DNA of 31,159 nucleotides from Condylostoma magnum. Its lineage: Eukaryota; Ciliophora; Heterotrichea; Heterotrichida; Condylostomatidae. Where the stretch lies: NCBI GenBank assembly GCA_920105805.1, contig CAKKTI010000238.1:1-31159 (forward strand). Direction: 5' to 3'. This document shows positions 22,459 to 31,159 of this stretch, one piece after another. The notes beneath the pieces were generated by a model. That model did no database searches, had not been told where the DNA came from, and saw only the letters and a list, made by a program, of their open reading frames with translations. Positions within the stretch are counted from its first letter, which is position 1. Each line of letters begins with the position of its first letter. The position numbers were made by a program, and so were the translations under genes.

Positions 22459-23958
22459 TTAATAAAGAAAGTAATAAAATTCTAAGCAATTTACTCTTTT
22501 ATCGATTAGTTGGAATTGTATTTCATGCAAGTACTCCTCATTTAGCTCATATGTGTGAGTCTCTGCATTTACTTATATAATTAATTCCTCTGAGTCCTCT
22601 ATACTAAGTAAGATGGTCTTTTCTGGCAAACTCAGATTTTAGGTTAAGTACTTCTACTACTATGGAAATATACTGAAAATAAAACCATTTGACTATTTTA
22701 AGAACCCTACTATTTACTCTGATTATGTTTTAACTAATATCAAAAATTCATTAGTTGCAATTTCTAGTCAATCTGGTTAATTTTCATCACTATTTATAAT
22801 AAACGCCATTTCTAACCGTCTGCTATACAGATCTTTGGCCAAGATTTATTACAACTAATCAAAAGTGTCCTAGTTTCATATTATAACACTGTCTCCAAGT
22901 ATACATAGCCTGACCTAGTCTACAATAACTGTTGTGTTTAAACTAGTACAATAACTCACATTAAGTACATTTAATTCTATCTTTTTCATAACTCGCAGCA
23001 TAGTAAAAAAGTCAACTTTACGGCATCTCTTCTTGAACTGTAGTTTACAATTCTCAGTATCAAACTAGTTTTTAGAGATTTAAGCACATTGCACTAAAGC
23101 AATGGTTAATTTCATTATTCCAGGTATACCATAAGCCACATACATTGCTAGAATTGAAGGATATGTTACTGAGTTGGCGTATCCTACTAGTAAATTATGG
23201 AAAATATCTAAAATAACGATCTTAACTTCTTTATCAATCCTTAGTTTAGTTGTAGATTTAAATAAGCGTATTAACTACTAATTTATACTCTTTTCATGCT
23301 CAAATGTAAAGGGTAGATAGTAATTGTGAAATGGGTCATCGTGGTTTTACCGTGAGTATTAAATAAGAGAGTTGATATAACTAAAAGCAGCTTCTTCACT
23401 GAAAAACCAAAGCATTAGTTGTGTTAGTCTTGGTAATATTCTAGAATATATTATGTCTTAATTCTCCTGCATTAGAACTATTAGTATCCTTTTGCTAGCT
23501 TCTACACCTTATATATTAAGCAAAGCATTGCTTATATTTTTTCTGCCAAACGCTGGTTCTAATAAAGGCTTTAGATTAAGTAAATCTAACTCTTGAGTTA
23601 ATTATCACACCTTCTATTAGTAGTTTATACTTCTGTGTGGGAAAATAATACTTTTGACTAGATCTGGAATTATTTTTGTTTAAGTGCCACTGATTTTAAA
23701 TTACCTTTGTATTAAATCCTTTATTAAGTTAATATTTTCAATACACACCTCAGATGTACATTCCTTCACAAAGTCATTAAAATTTATTTTTGCTCATTTT
23801 TACTATAAGTAATTTTACATGCTATTGTACACACTAGCATAAGTTATACTGCAAAATGTGGCATAGTCAAAGAAATCGTTTTCCTATAATACCTCCTCCT
23901 TTATTTCAAACCTAGGATAAAGTTATTAATAAGCATCAGATGTACAGCAAGCTCCCAT
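22459..23958 (-). CDS. TBC-domain-like protein with possible N-myristoylation (tentative)
   Basis: This 499-residue frame starts at ATG 23958 with MGACCTSD. Gly2 with two following Cys is a typical N-myristoylation/palmitoylation start, suggesting membrane attachment. The middle part ('FGRKNISNALLNIQGVEAS', 'RILPRLTQLMLWFFSEEAAF', 'AYGIPGIMKLTIALVQ') resembles the helical pattern of TBC Rab-GAP domains of the TBC1D24 kind. I do not see the catalytic Arg and Gln finger motifs, so GAP activity is doubtful. The C-terminal ~150 residues look beta-rich and unassigned. UGA is Trp in 'QQKWAKINF' and 'IIWNQDTF'. It ends at TAA (22459-22461), 11 bases before the next gene's ATG. Confidence 0.6.
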
Positions 23959-24075
23959 TTTTATACACAGAACTTATCGTTATTTAACTATTACACCTTT
24001 TTATAAACCTAAACCGCATATTGAAGTTTTTAAAATCTGCATACATTTTTAAAATATCTTCACTAATATAAAAAT
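23959..24075. promoter_or_regulatory. Divergent promoter region, TBC-like / golgin genes
   Basis: The 117 bases between two divergent start codons are AT-rich, with poly-T/poly-A runs near 23998-24003 and 24047-24053. The golgin ATG is preceded by 'taatataaaaat', similar to the A-rich leaders of other genes here. Confidence 0.4.
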
Positions 24076-27000
24076 ATGAGAAGTAGAAAAGTAGGCAAGA
24101 GCCCTGGAAAGTTCAACCATGAAAATTAAGGAGTCCTGTAAAGAAACTAGCATAATAAAATTTTTGAGCTGTAATAAAAAGCTGTTCACTGTGAAAATTT
24201 GCATAATGAAAACATTTTGTATATGTGCGGGCAGCTAAAAAATTACTTAAAGTGAATTAACTAAAATCTACTAGATCATGATTAATTTGAAACTTAGTCA
24301 GTGCTAGAGCTACTAGACCTGATAAACTAAGACTTAAACAAGCTTAGTTCTCATAATATTTCAAAGGCTAAGTAATATGATAAGACTAACATTTCAAGAG
24401 AAGTGCACTCAATTATATACAGCTAGGTTATATAACTGTAAAAAACTGTAGGAGAAATGGTTAATGATAATGCCAAACTTGATACAATTTTTATGAATTT
24501 TATGCATGGATTATGGCAAATTGTTTAAAGAAATATACAGAAAGACAGTGGATAAGGGATGAAAAACTTAATGAGTCGAATTTTAAGCTTGGAAACGGAG
24601 AAAAGATAGATGTTATCTCTTCATAAGAATGAAATAAAGAAATACGAAGTGTAAGTAAAAGAACTATAAGCAAAATCTAAATATGAAGTAAACCGACTTG
24701 CAGCGGAGAGATCAAAAATTCAAAATGAGCTTTAGGGTCACAAATAAGACATAGCAAGCATTCAAGACTATAAGGAAAAAATTCATACACTGCAATAACA
24801 GTTACTAGAAAGTGAATCATTTATCAAACTAGTCTAAACACAGCAAAATACACCGAAATCAGTTGGAGTTTAAGATAAGAATTAGTAATAACAAGGATAT
24901 TCATAGTCATAAAACACAAGTTTTAAAAGATCTTCTCCTGTAGACTTTAGAAATATAAGTCCTATAAGATCTTCCCCTGCAAATAGATACAGAGTTACTT
25001 CAAGAACACCTAATATAGACAGGAATGGAAGATCCAATAGAAGCTAATCCCAAGAGAACGTCAAAGGAATGCGTTAGTAAGTAATACAGGGCATAAGTAC
25101 CCAGGCTAATAAGAATCAAGTATAGGTAATGCGATCTGATATGAAAATGCTTGAGGTAAAAATCTCTACTATATCAGGAAGAATAAAAACTATACAAAAT
25201 CTTTTCTAAAGGTACTTGACATTCTCAGTAAAAGTAGAAAGATCTGCAACTTTATCTAGAAATGTGAATAGTCTCATAAACTAATATTCCAGCTTAAGAA
25301 ACTAGATACGAAATAAACTACTAGAATTAAATGAGTTTATAGATGGACAGTCAAAATCATCAAGATAAACCAATGATTATGTGCTTTAAAAGACCATAGG
25401 AATGCTGGATATGGAGAATAAGTATCTAGAAGAACAGCTACAAAAGGAGTTAAACAGATCAGATGCTTTCTGTGAGGCTTTAGAAATGAAAGACGCTGAA
25501 ATAGAAAAGCTTAAGTTGGAGTAAGGATCTTAATCACAGTAATAAGATAACTAAGAATACAAAAACTGGGTTTAACAGCAGATTCAGGGTTTTGAAAATG
25601 AGGTAAAATAGTAAATTGTGCACATTCAAAACTTAGTTGATATTAAGTCTAATTAGGTTGATTAAATATCAGGGGCCCTTTAACAGATCTTTTAAGACCC
25701 AAATTAGTAATCTCCGGAATCTCCATCAGCACAAAGAAAGGAAGAAAAAGAGTTCTATGAGTAAGTGTTGAATTATCAGTAATAGTACACAGAAAGCTAT
25801 GCAACTTCACTATTTCAACAAATCGAGTAATTAGAAAAGGATAAAACCGATTTGAGATAGGAATTAGATGCTTTATAATCTCAAAATATTCGGCTTATAT
25901 AGGAAAACTAATAGATTGTGTAACTAGAGGAAAGTTTGAAGGAGTAAAATGATGTAAAAGAACAGCTAAGTAAAACAAAAGAAAAACTTGTACAGTAGTT
26001 TAAAGAGAAGTAGGAGATGTAGATTTAAATAGATGAATTATAGGATGATTTATAGCATAGCAATCAAAAGTATCAGGAAGCTGAGGATAAAGAAGCTTAG
26101 GTATAGAAAAGTATTGATTAGATTAATAAATAAGCCGATGAAAATATCAAATAGGCTACTAAAAGAATAGAATAGTTAGTTATGGAGAATAATAGACTGA
26201 AAGAAATGATTAATACTAGTCAAGAAAAACAGTAAGATTAGAAGTTAGTTGAATTAAACATGAAGCTATAAAAATCAGAAAATTAAGTGCAAAGTCAACA
26301 AGAGGAACTTGAATAAAGTCAAAGAAGAATCCAGGATTTAATATAGGAAAATGATTAAAATATAGATAAGATAAAGGAATTATAAAGAGAATTAGAACTA
26401 AAGGAAAATGAAATAAAAGAAAGCTAAAATTAATAGCAGTAAAACTAATTAAAAATGACTAAGGCAAATGATTTATTACTAAAGTAGAAAGCTTAGATAT
26501 AACAAGATGCTAAATTATAGTAGTAAAAGCAAGAGGAAGCTTAATAGAAGGATGCAGCTGAGAAAAAAGAATTATAAGATGAAATAAAATAACTGAAACA
26601 ATAAGTTAATGATAATAATGGCTTAGGGTAAGAAAACGAATCATTAAAAGAACAGATAAAAGAATTAAACGAATAAAAGGAATCGTTATAAGCAGATGTA
26701 AGTAAATATCAATCTATGATTTAATAACTCAGTTTAGATAATAGCAAAAGTGAAGCTTTATCTTAAGAAATAGAGAATTTATAAACTGAAATTAATGGAT
26801 TAAAGGAATAATAATAACTGACTGATTAACAAAATGAGTAGTATAAATAAGAAATAAAATAACTAAAATAATTACATGACGAAGCTGTTCAAGAACTTAA
26901 AGATGCTATGACTTAATAATAATCCGATAAATAAATAATAAAAGATCTAGAAGCATAAAATGAACAACAGCCTTAAGTAGATAATACACAAATCTAATAA

Positions 27001-27948
27001 ATGTAATAAGACATAGAAGCTTATAAAGAATAACTCGACTAAGTTAATAAAAAATTTGAGGAAAATAACACATACTAAAATTAACTATTAGAAGAGAACA
27101 AATACTTAAGAGCCAAAATAGATCAAATGGACGATAACACACAAGTATAACAACAAATACCAAGTCTAACTCAGTAAGTTGAGCAAAAACAACAGGACTA
27201 TGACCTTCTACTCCAACAACAACATGAAAATATGATAAATACCTCTGATTAGCCCGATTCCCTTGCTTCAAGACCACTAAACGACTATCTTGTAAACGAT
27301 TAACTGGAAAGTTCTAGCATCCAAGCTCAAATCATACTAAAAAACATACCGTGAATACTGCTAAAGGAATAACAGAACTATAAGTGGATCACAGTGTCAT
27401 ATGCTAATCCAAGTTTCTCAGACATAGACTCAATACTAAAAACAGTCCAACAGCTATCAGAATTACTAGAAGAAAGAGACTACCACTTGTTCCCTCAACG
27501 AGTGTAACTACTAAAGCAATCTGGGATATCAAGCTTTAACATGAACGACGCTACTATCAGCTATTCAGACTTAAACTCAGAGCGTTCATCAGTCAGCCAG
27601 GCCCTGGACACTCCTATAGAAGGAAACTCAATACAAGAGGTTGAGTACAAGTATACACTACGACTAAGATCCCTGTAAAAGAAGCTAGACGAGCGTAAAA
27701 ACATGCTAAGGCTTTTCAAGGAGCAAATTCACTATCTAAAACTCCAACTAGCTGGAAATGATATCAGGGATGTCATTGGGTATATAATAGCTATACTAAA
27801 AATAGTTCCAAAGAAATCCAAGGAGATAGAGTAAATGATTCAAGGACTGATGGAAAGGCTGAAACTGAGTCCAGAGCAAATGCAGGATATTCAGATTTCA
27901 AGAGGAGTTAAAAGATCAGGAATTGCTGGTATGTTAGGATTTAAATAA
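24076..27948 (+). CDS. Golgin-like long coiled-coil protein with GRIP-like C-terminus
   Basis: One frame of 1290 codons starts at ATG 24076 (MRSRKVGKSPGKFNHE). A short Ser/Pro/Arg linker lies at about residues 285-330 ('FKRSSPVDFRNISPIRSSP'). Almost all of residues ~420-1060 are heptad coiled coil, very rich in Gln, Glu, Lys and Leu, and here the great majority of Gln codons are TAA/TAG. The last ~90 residues, 'HYLKLQLAGNDIRDVIGYII' and 'LMERLKLSPEQMQDI', resemble the GRIP domain, which recruits golgins to the trans-Golgi through Arl1. A vesicle-tethering role is inferred. It ends at TAA (27946-27948) after 'GIAGMLGFK'; the next TGA (27973-27975) would add nine residues. The last sense TAA is 38 codons before the stop. 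Confidence 0.75.
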
Positions 27949-28010
27949 AATTTTTAATAAAACTAACAATCATGACCTACTGAGCCCAAATGTATATAAT
28001 CTAACTTTGG
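27949..28010. other. Convergent spacer, 62 bp
   Basis: This stretch separates the golgin stop from the copper-transporter stop on the other strand. It contains several in-frame TAA triplets just after the golgin stop, a back-up-stop pattern seen at other gene ends in the window. Confidence 0.5.
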
Positions 28011-28457
28011 TTATTTTTTGGTGGTTTTGTCATTCAGTACTACTGAGAAGATCATATGTCCGAGGCTTATTCCTGCAGTTGCTGCTAAAAACAAGCCTGT
28101 ATTATACGTCATAGCAGCTAGCATTAACATATAACTTAAACCAGTACACAAGAATTAGAGGATGGTAATAACAAATACTAAAAGCAGCCTGGCTATAGAG
28201 AAGCCGTTGAAATGAGTTCTGATTATTTGTTACTTTTGAAACATGTTTAAGTTGCGTACACAGTATTAAATAAATTGTAGAAATACCCCTGATATGATTA
28301 GACCAATTACAGCAATTGCATAGTCTGACTCACTGCTTATTTTCCAGCTGTGTGATAATTACTCGTCAAAGAATAGCTTAAATCCTGTGTGATCATTGAA
28401 AAAGGTCATATGCATGGGATCTCCCATGTCCATTCCACCGTCCATGTCATGATTCAT
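28011..28457 (-). CDS. CTR: CTR-family copper transporter
   Basis: The 148-residue protein has the full CTR layout. A Met/Asp-rich extracellular N-terminus (MNHDMDGGMDMGDPMHM) captures Cu(I). TM1 spans ~46-65. TM2 spans ~90-116 with the selectivity-filter MxxxM (M112-M116 in 'MLMLAAM'). TM3 spans ~120-140 with the packing motif GxxxG (G129-G133 in 'AGISLGHM'). The family works as a homotrimer for high-affinity copper uptake across the plasma or vacuolar membrane, and the length is typical. The C-terminus is short (NDKTTKK), ending at TAA (28011-28013). Reading that as Gln would continue into the antisense golgin end. The start is 47 bases from the divergent gene on plus. Confidence 0.92.
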
Positions 28458-28504
28458 TTTTATTATAACATAAAATGAACTAAAAAAGATAAGAGTATGA
28501 GGTA

Positions 28505-29251
28505 ATGCCAGGGGTCTACATTACTGACTATGGCAATAGAGGAATTAGATAGGAATCCGAAGGTATTGACCCTGAGCAGTATTTTTATTAATTAGAAAGC
28601 TAGAATATATGTGATCCTAGGATCTTAGCTATAGAGTTAGAAAAATTTGAATCATAATTGTAAAAACTTACAGAATCGAATGGTTTTCTTGAAGCTTATT
28701 AAGAAGATGAAGACTGTTTATAAGCATATCAAGAAAATCAAGTGACTATTTCAAAACTATAAATAATAGTAGAAAGACTTAGAGTTATGATAGGATAATA
28801 AAAATGTCTCTTACTTATACTCACGAGCATAACGCATGGGCTTAAAGGGTTAGTTAAGAGAGTAATAGATAGAGAAGATTCTATGATATGTACTTATCTT
28901 CTCCCTAGATCACAGCTCCTAATCCCAATTGTCTCCGTTAAAAAGTCTTTGAAGACCCTACTACAAAATACTTAGTATCTCCGAGTAAATAGTAAAATCA
29001 TAGACGAATGCTTTAGAAAAGTAAAAGTTTTAATGTATTTTAGCCGTAAAAGGTAGAAATTTATAGAAATCCAAGTCTTTTGTATGAATCAAGAGGAAAA
29101 TACCGTAGTATTAAAAGTGCTTGGTAAACCTAACATCCGACTTAGTATAGAACGCTTGAAAGTTAAAATTATGACTCACCTGTAAAAACTTAGAACGGAA
29201 ATAAGCGAGATACAATTTAGAATTAACTGTAAACGTTCTAAGCGCATATAA
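28505..29251 (+). CDS. Unknown protein, ~248 residues
   Basis: The frame from ATG 28505 (MPGVYITDYGNRGIRQES) has a clearly protein-like acidic, helical N-terminal ~100 residues ('AIELEKFESQLQKLTES', 'EAYQEDEDCLQAYQ'). A less certain basic part follows (residues ~100-248; 'GKPNIRLSIERLKVKIM', 'KLRTEISEIQFRINCKR'). I place the end at TAA 29249-29251; the same frame stays open to TGA at 29441-29443 and beyond. An antisense frame (29374 down) is also open, but its composition looks like a shadow. No family is recognised. Confidence is higher for the first 100 residues than for the rest. Confidence 0.5.
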
Positions 29252-29411
29252 ATAAAATAAGACCAAAATCAGCATATAGTAAGTCAAGTCAGAGTAAAGT
29301 GTCTTATATAAAAGGATTGGAAAAATAATTATTCTAGTAAAGGCGGAGAAGATTAGAGGCAGAGGAGAAGGCAAGATATAATTAGAATAATTTTTAGAGT
29401 TATAAATATTT

Positions 29412-30440
29412 ATGCGTTACAAAGATATTATAAGCACATTTGAAACTTTTTAAATGCTATCTTATATGAGTATTTGCTTAATCTTTTAATAATTGATATG
29501 CTCTCTCTTAAATATGAATAGGCTTAAGCTTTTCAATTATTTAATTTTAGTACATATTGGATCTTGTCAAAGTACTTTTCACATTTTCTAAATGCAGTTA
29601 TCAATTTTAAAGTATTTCAATTATTCTTATGCTTTTGCTATTATACCTATTTTTTCTTACTCTACTGTTTTATTTACAGAGATTTCTTATCATTAAGTAT
29701 AATGATCTTAGAGGTATAAATAAATATTTTAAATAGTTTAATTACATCAAAATATCAAGTTATATATAAGTTATTCTCTGGCCTATAGCCCTTTTTGGAT
29801 TAAATATATATTAAATCAATAACAACTTTATTTAGAAACTAATAAAAGTTAATTCACAGCTTGTAATTTTAGGGTAATTGTTTTATATTTTATCCCTGAT
29901 TTCGGCTTTAGTGATACATGCACAAAGCTAATTAAGTAAATTAATACAGCTGATTTTTTATTAGTAGTTATGTTAAATCTACTTATATCAATAATATCAG
30001 AGTCATTTGATAAGATATCATTCGAAAAACTAGAATCTGATACAAAACTAAAGAATTAATATTAGAAATTGAGAACTGCCTCTTCTTAAATAGAAATAAA
30101 GAAGATTATAAATATGTAACCTCTATTACTAATTATACAGGTGAAAATATAGGAGAGGATGAAAGTGGAATAAGAGTGCTATATAAAAATGGAGTTGCAA
30201 TAAAGTAAAAGGATAGAGCTCTGTGTGATAACAATTTATGTAATTTACAGACTGAATTTACATGGAAGTATAGATCCTGAGGCATAGTTATTAAATCTAT
30301 ATATAATAATAAACTAAATCTTTTCTATTGTATTTTATTAACAATGCTAAGCCTAGCAAATTTATTAATTAAAAGCTGTTATTCAATTCTAAGGGTTTAT
30401 TTTATATGAGGCTAATACAGCAGTTGAAATTATCTTTAGA
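29412..30440 (+). CDS. Multi-pass membrane / cation-channel-like region, reading frame unresolved
   Basis: The plus strand shows hydrophobic, channel-like segments that are not all in one frame. One frame gives 'DFLLVVMLNLLISIISESF' (29960-30016), resembling the pore-lining S6 helix of TRP/polycystin-like channels. A second frame gives membrane-like 'SSYIQVILWPIALFGLNI' upstream. A third gives 'ELILEIENCLFLNRNKED' from about 30050 and continues through 'NIGEDESGIRVLYKNGVA'. The change from the S6-like frame to the last is a -1 shift at an A-run (30042-30045). A frameshifted or decayed host channel gene, very short introns, or a sequencing indel could explain this. Chance is also possible, because no frame closes in this code. 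Start and end are approximate. Confidence 0.3.
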
Positions 30441-30516
30441 CAAATAGCATTCAATTTATTATTATTTTATAGTAATTTAAGAAGTAGATTGATATTTCAT
30501 AGCAGTAGGAGCTTTA

Positions 30517-31035
30517 CTATTTTAACTTATTCTCCCAATTAATAAAAGCTGTACAAGATGTTGATTTGTGTAGAGATTTAGAGGGACAACGTCTATGTTA
30601 TGATAATGATTATTAAACACTTTTATATAGTCTTTCCCTATTAAAGAGTTCTTAACGTAGACATTTCTGGTTTAATAACTACGATTATAGTTCCTTATGT
30701 AATTCTTTGACTTCCTACTAAAGTTAACTGATTTTGAATTTATCTTCTAGATGTGATAGAAAAGTTGAGTAAAATGATTTAACTATTTGTTTTATAGAGA
30801 TTAAGTATATTGTTGTATTTTAAGCCTTACTTTATCATTATTATTTTTAGATATAAAGATTCATTTAAGTTTTATGCAGATTTTTAGAATACTGAACTAA
30901 CATAGTGTACTTTTCTTTTGATTATTCTTTTACTTAATTTATTTCTGTCTTGTTGTCATCTATCCTTTGTTATATTCTTTCTATAGCCAAATATACTAAT
31001 CTTTTAACTGGAATAACTAATCTCAGCATCTTCAT
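30517..31035 (-). CDS. Small coiled-coil protein, ~172 residues
   Basis: A single frame from ATG 31035 (MKMLRLVIPVKRLVYLAIER) to a tandem TAG TAA (30514-30519) encodes a highly helical, basic protein. It has two coiled-coil stretches: 'IQQRIDDNKTEINQVKEQSK', and 'HLEDKFKISQLQQEVKELHK' followed by 'QRLYK'-type repeats. No other motif is seen. For the first ~45 residues another minus-strand frame is equally protein-like and could be joined to this one by a 19-base GT..AG segment at 30892-30910, so the N-terminus is less certain than the C-terminal 120 residues. It diverges from the gene starting at 31107. Confidence 0.55.
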
Positions 31036-31106
31036 TCTCTAATAAACCAATATCTTATATATCTAGTAGTTTCTGATGATTTAATTATTTCACTTAACTT
31101 AAATAA
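31036..31106. promoter_or_regulatory. Short divergent promoter region
   Basis: The 71 AT-rich bases lie between two divergent start codons. The plus-strand ATG is preceded by 'ttaaataa', like several other starts in the window. Confidence 0.3.
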
Positions 31107-31159
31107 ATGTCAGACGTTACTATTCCCAAAACAAGATGGGATTTTGGCAAAATTGTATT
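31107..31159 (+). CDS. 5' end of a further gene (cut by the window edge)
   Basis: ATG 31107 opens MSDVTIPKTRWDFGKIV with coding-like codons (GAC GTT ACT ATT CCC) and an A-rich leader. Only 17 codons are visible, too few to name a family. Confidence 0.4.
   Translation, partial: MSDVTIPKTRWDFGKIV

Noticed and set aside
29111-29374. Minus-strand hydrophobic ORF
   Set aside because: Overlaps the plus-strand unknown gene and its 3' flank. Its Leu/Phe/Tyr-rich composition looks like the complement of AT-rich sequence, and no motif is present.

Overview
The window is nuclear DNA of a ciliate that reads all three standard stop triplets as sense. Conserved proteins become continuous only when TAA and TAG are read as Gln and TGA as Trp. 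In the anoctamin, conserved family Gln residues are TAG (11588-11590) and TAA (11720-11722), and the Trp of the 'IGxW' motif is TGA (12125-12127). The same triplets also end genes: ubiquitin-L40 and calcyphosine reach their normal family lengths at TAG, the copper transporter ends at TAA, and HMG-CoA reductase ends at TGA. This fits a Condylostoma-type code (NCBI table 28) better than the karyorelict code (table 27), so a heterotrich ciliate is the best guess. All coordinates below use that code. With no true stops, every frame looks open. Calls therefore rest on homology, on frame continuity over long distances and on codon texture, and the 3' ends without a homologue are uncertain by a few codons.

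Layout. 1-3921 (-): large secreted or surface Cys-rich protein, cut by the left edge. 4227-5129 (-): coiled-coil protein. 5297-5686 (+): ubiquitin-ribosomal protein eL40 fusion. 5827-9270 (-): tight cluster of a small membrane protein, calcyphosine-like EF-hand protein, an unknown protein and class II HMG-CoA reductase. 9350-12448 (+): anoctamin/TMEM16. 12708-13505 (-): secreted repeat protein. 13748-13981 (+): possible small gene. 13989-18839 (+): 1616-residue ankyrin / coiled-coil / C2-like / IQ protein. 18910-23958 (-): five genes separated by only 19, 1, 8 and 11 bases, including a SAP30-like and a TBC-like protein. 24076-27948 (+): golgin-like coiled coil with a GRIP-like C-terminus. 28011-28457 (-): CTR copper transporter. 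28505-29251 (+): unknown. 29412-30440 (+): membrane or channel-like region whose frames disagree. 30517-31035 (-): small coiled-coil protein. 31107 to the right edge (+): start of a further gene.

The DNA is very compact. The assigned genes need no intron, except possibly in the unresolved 29.4-30.4 kb region. Divergent gene pairs share 47-120 bp, convergent pairs are 60-260 bp apart, and some same-strand neighbours are closer than one would expect for separate transcripts. The genes do not form one pathway: they cover translation, mevalonate synthesis, ion or lipid transport, copper uptake, Golgi tethering, calcium signalling and chromatin. No mobile element, CRISPR array, rRNA or tRNA was recognised.
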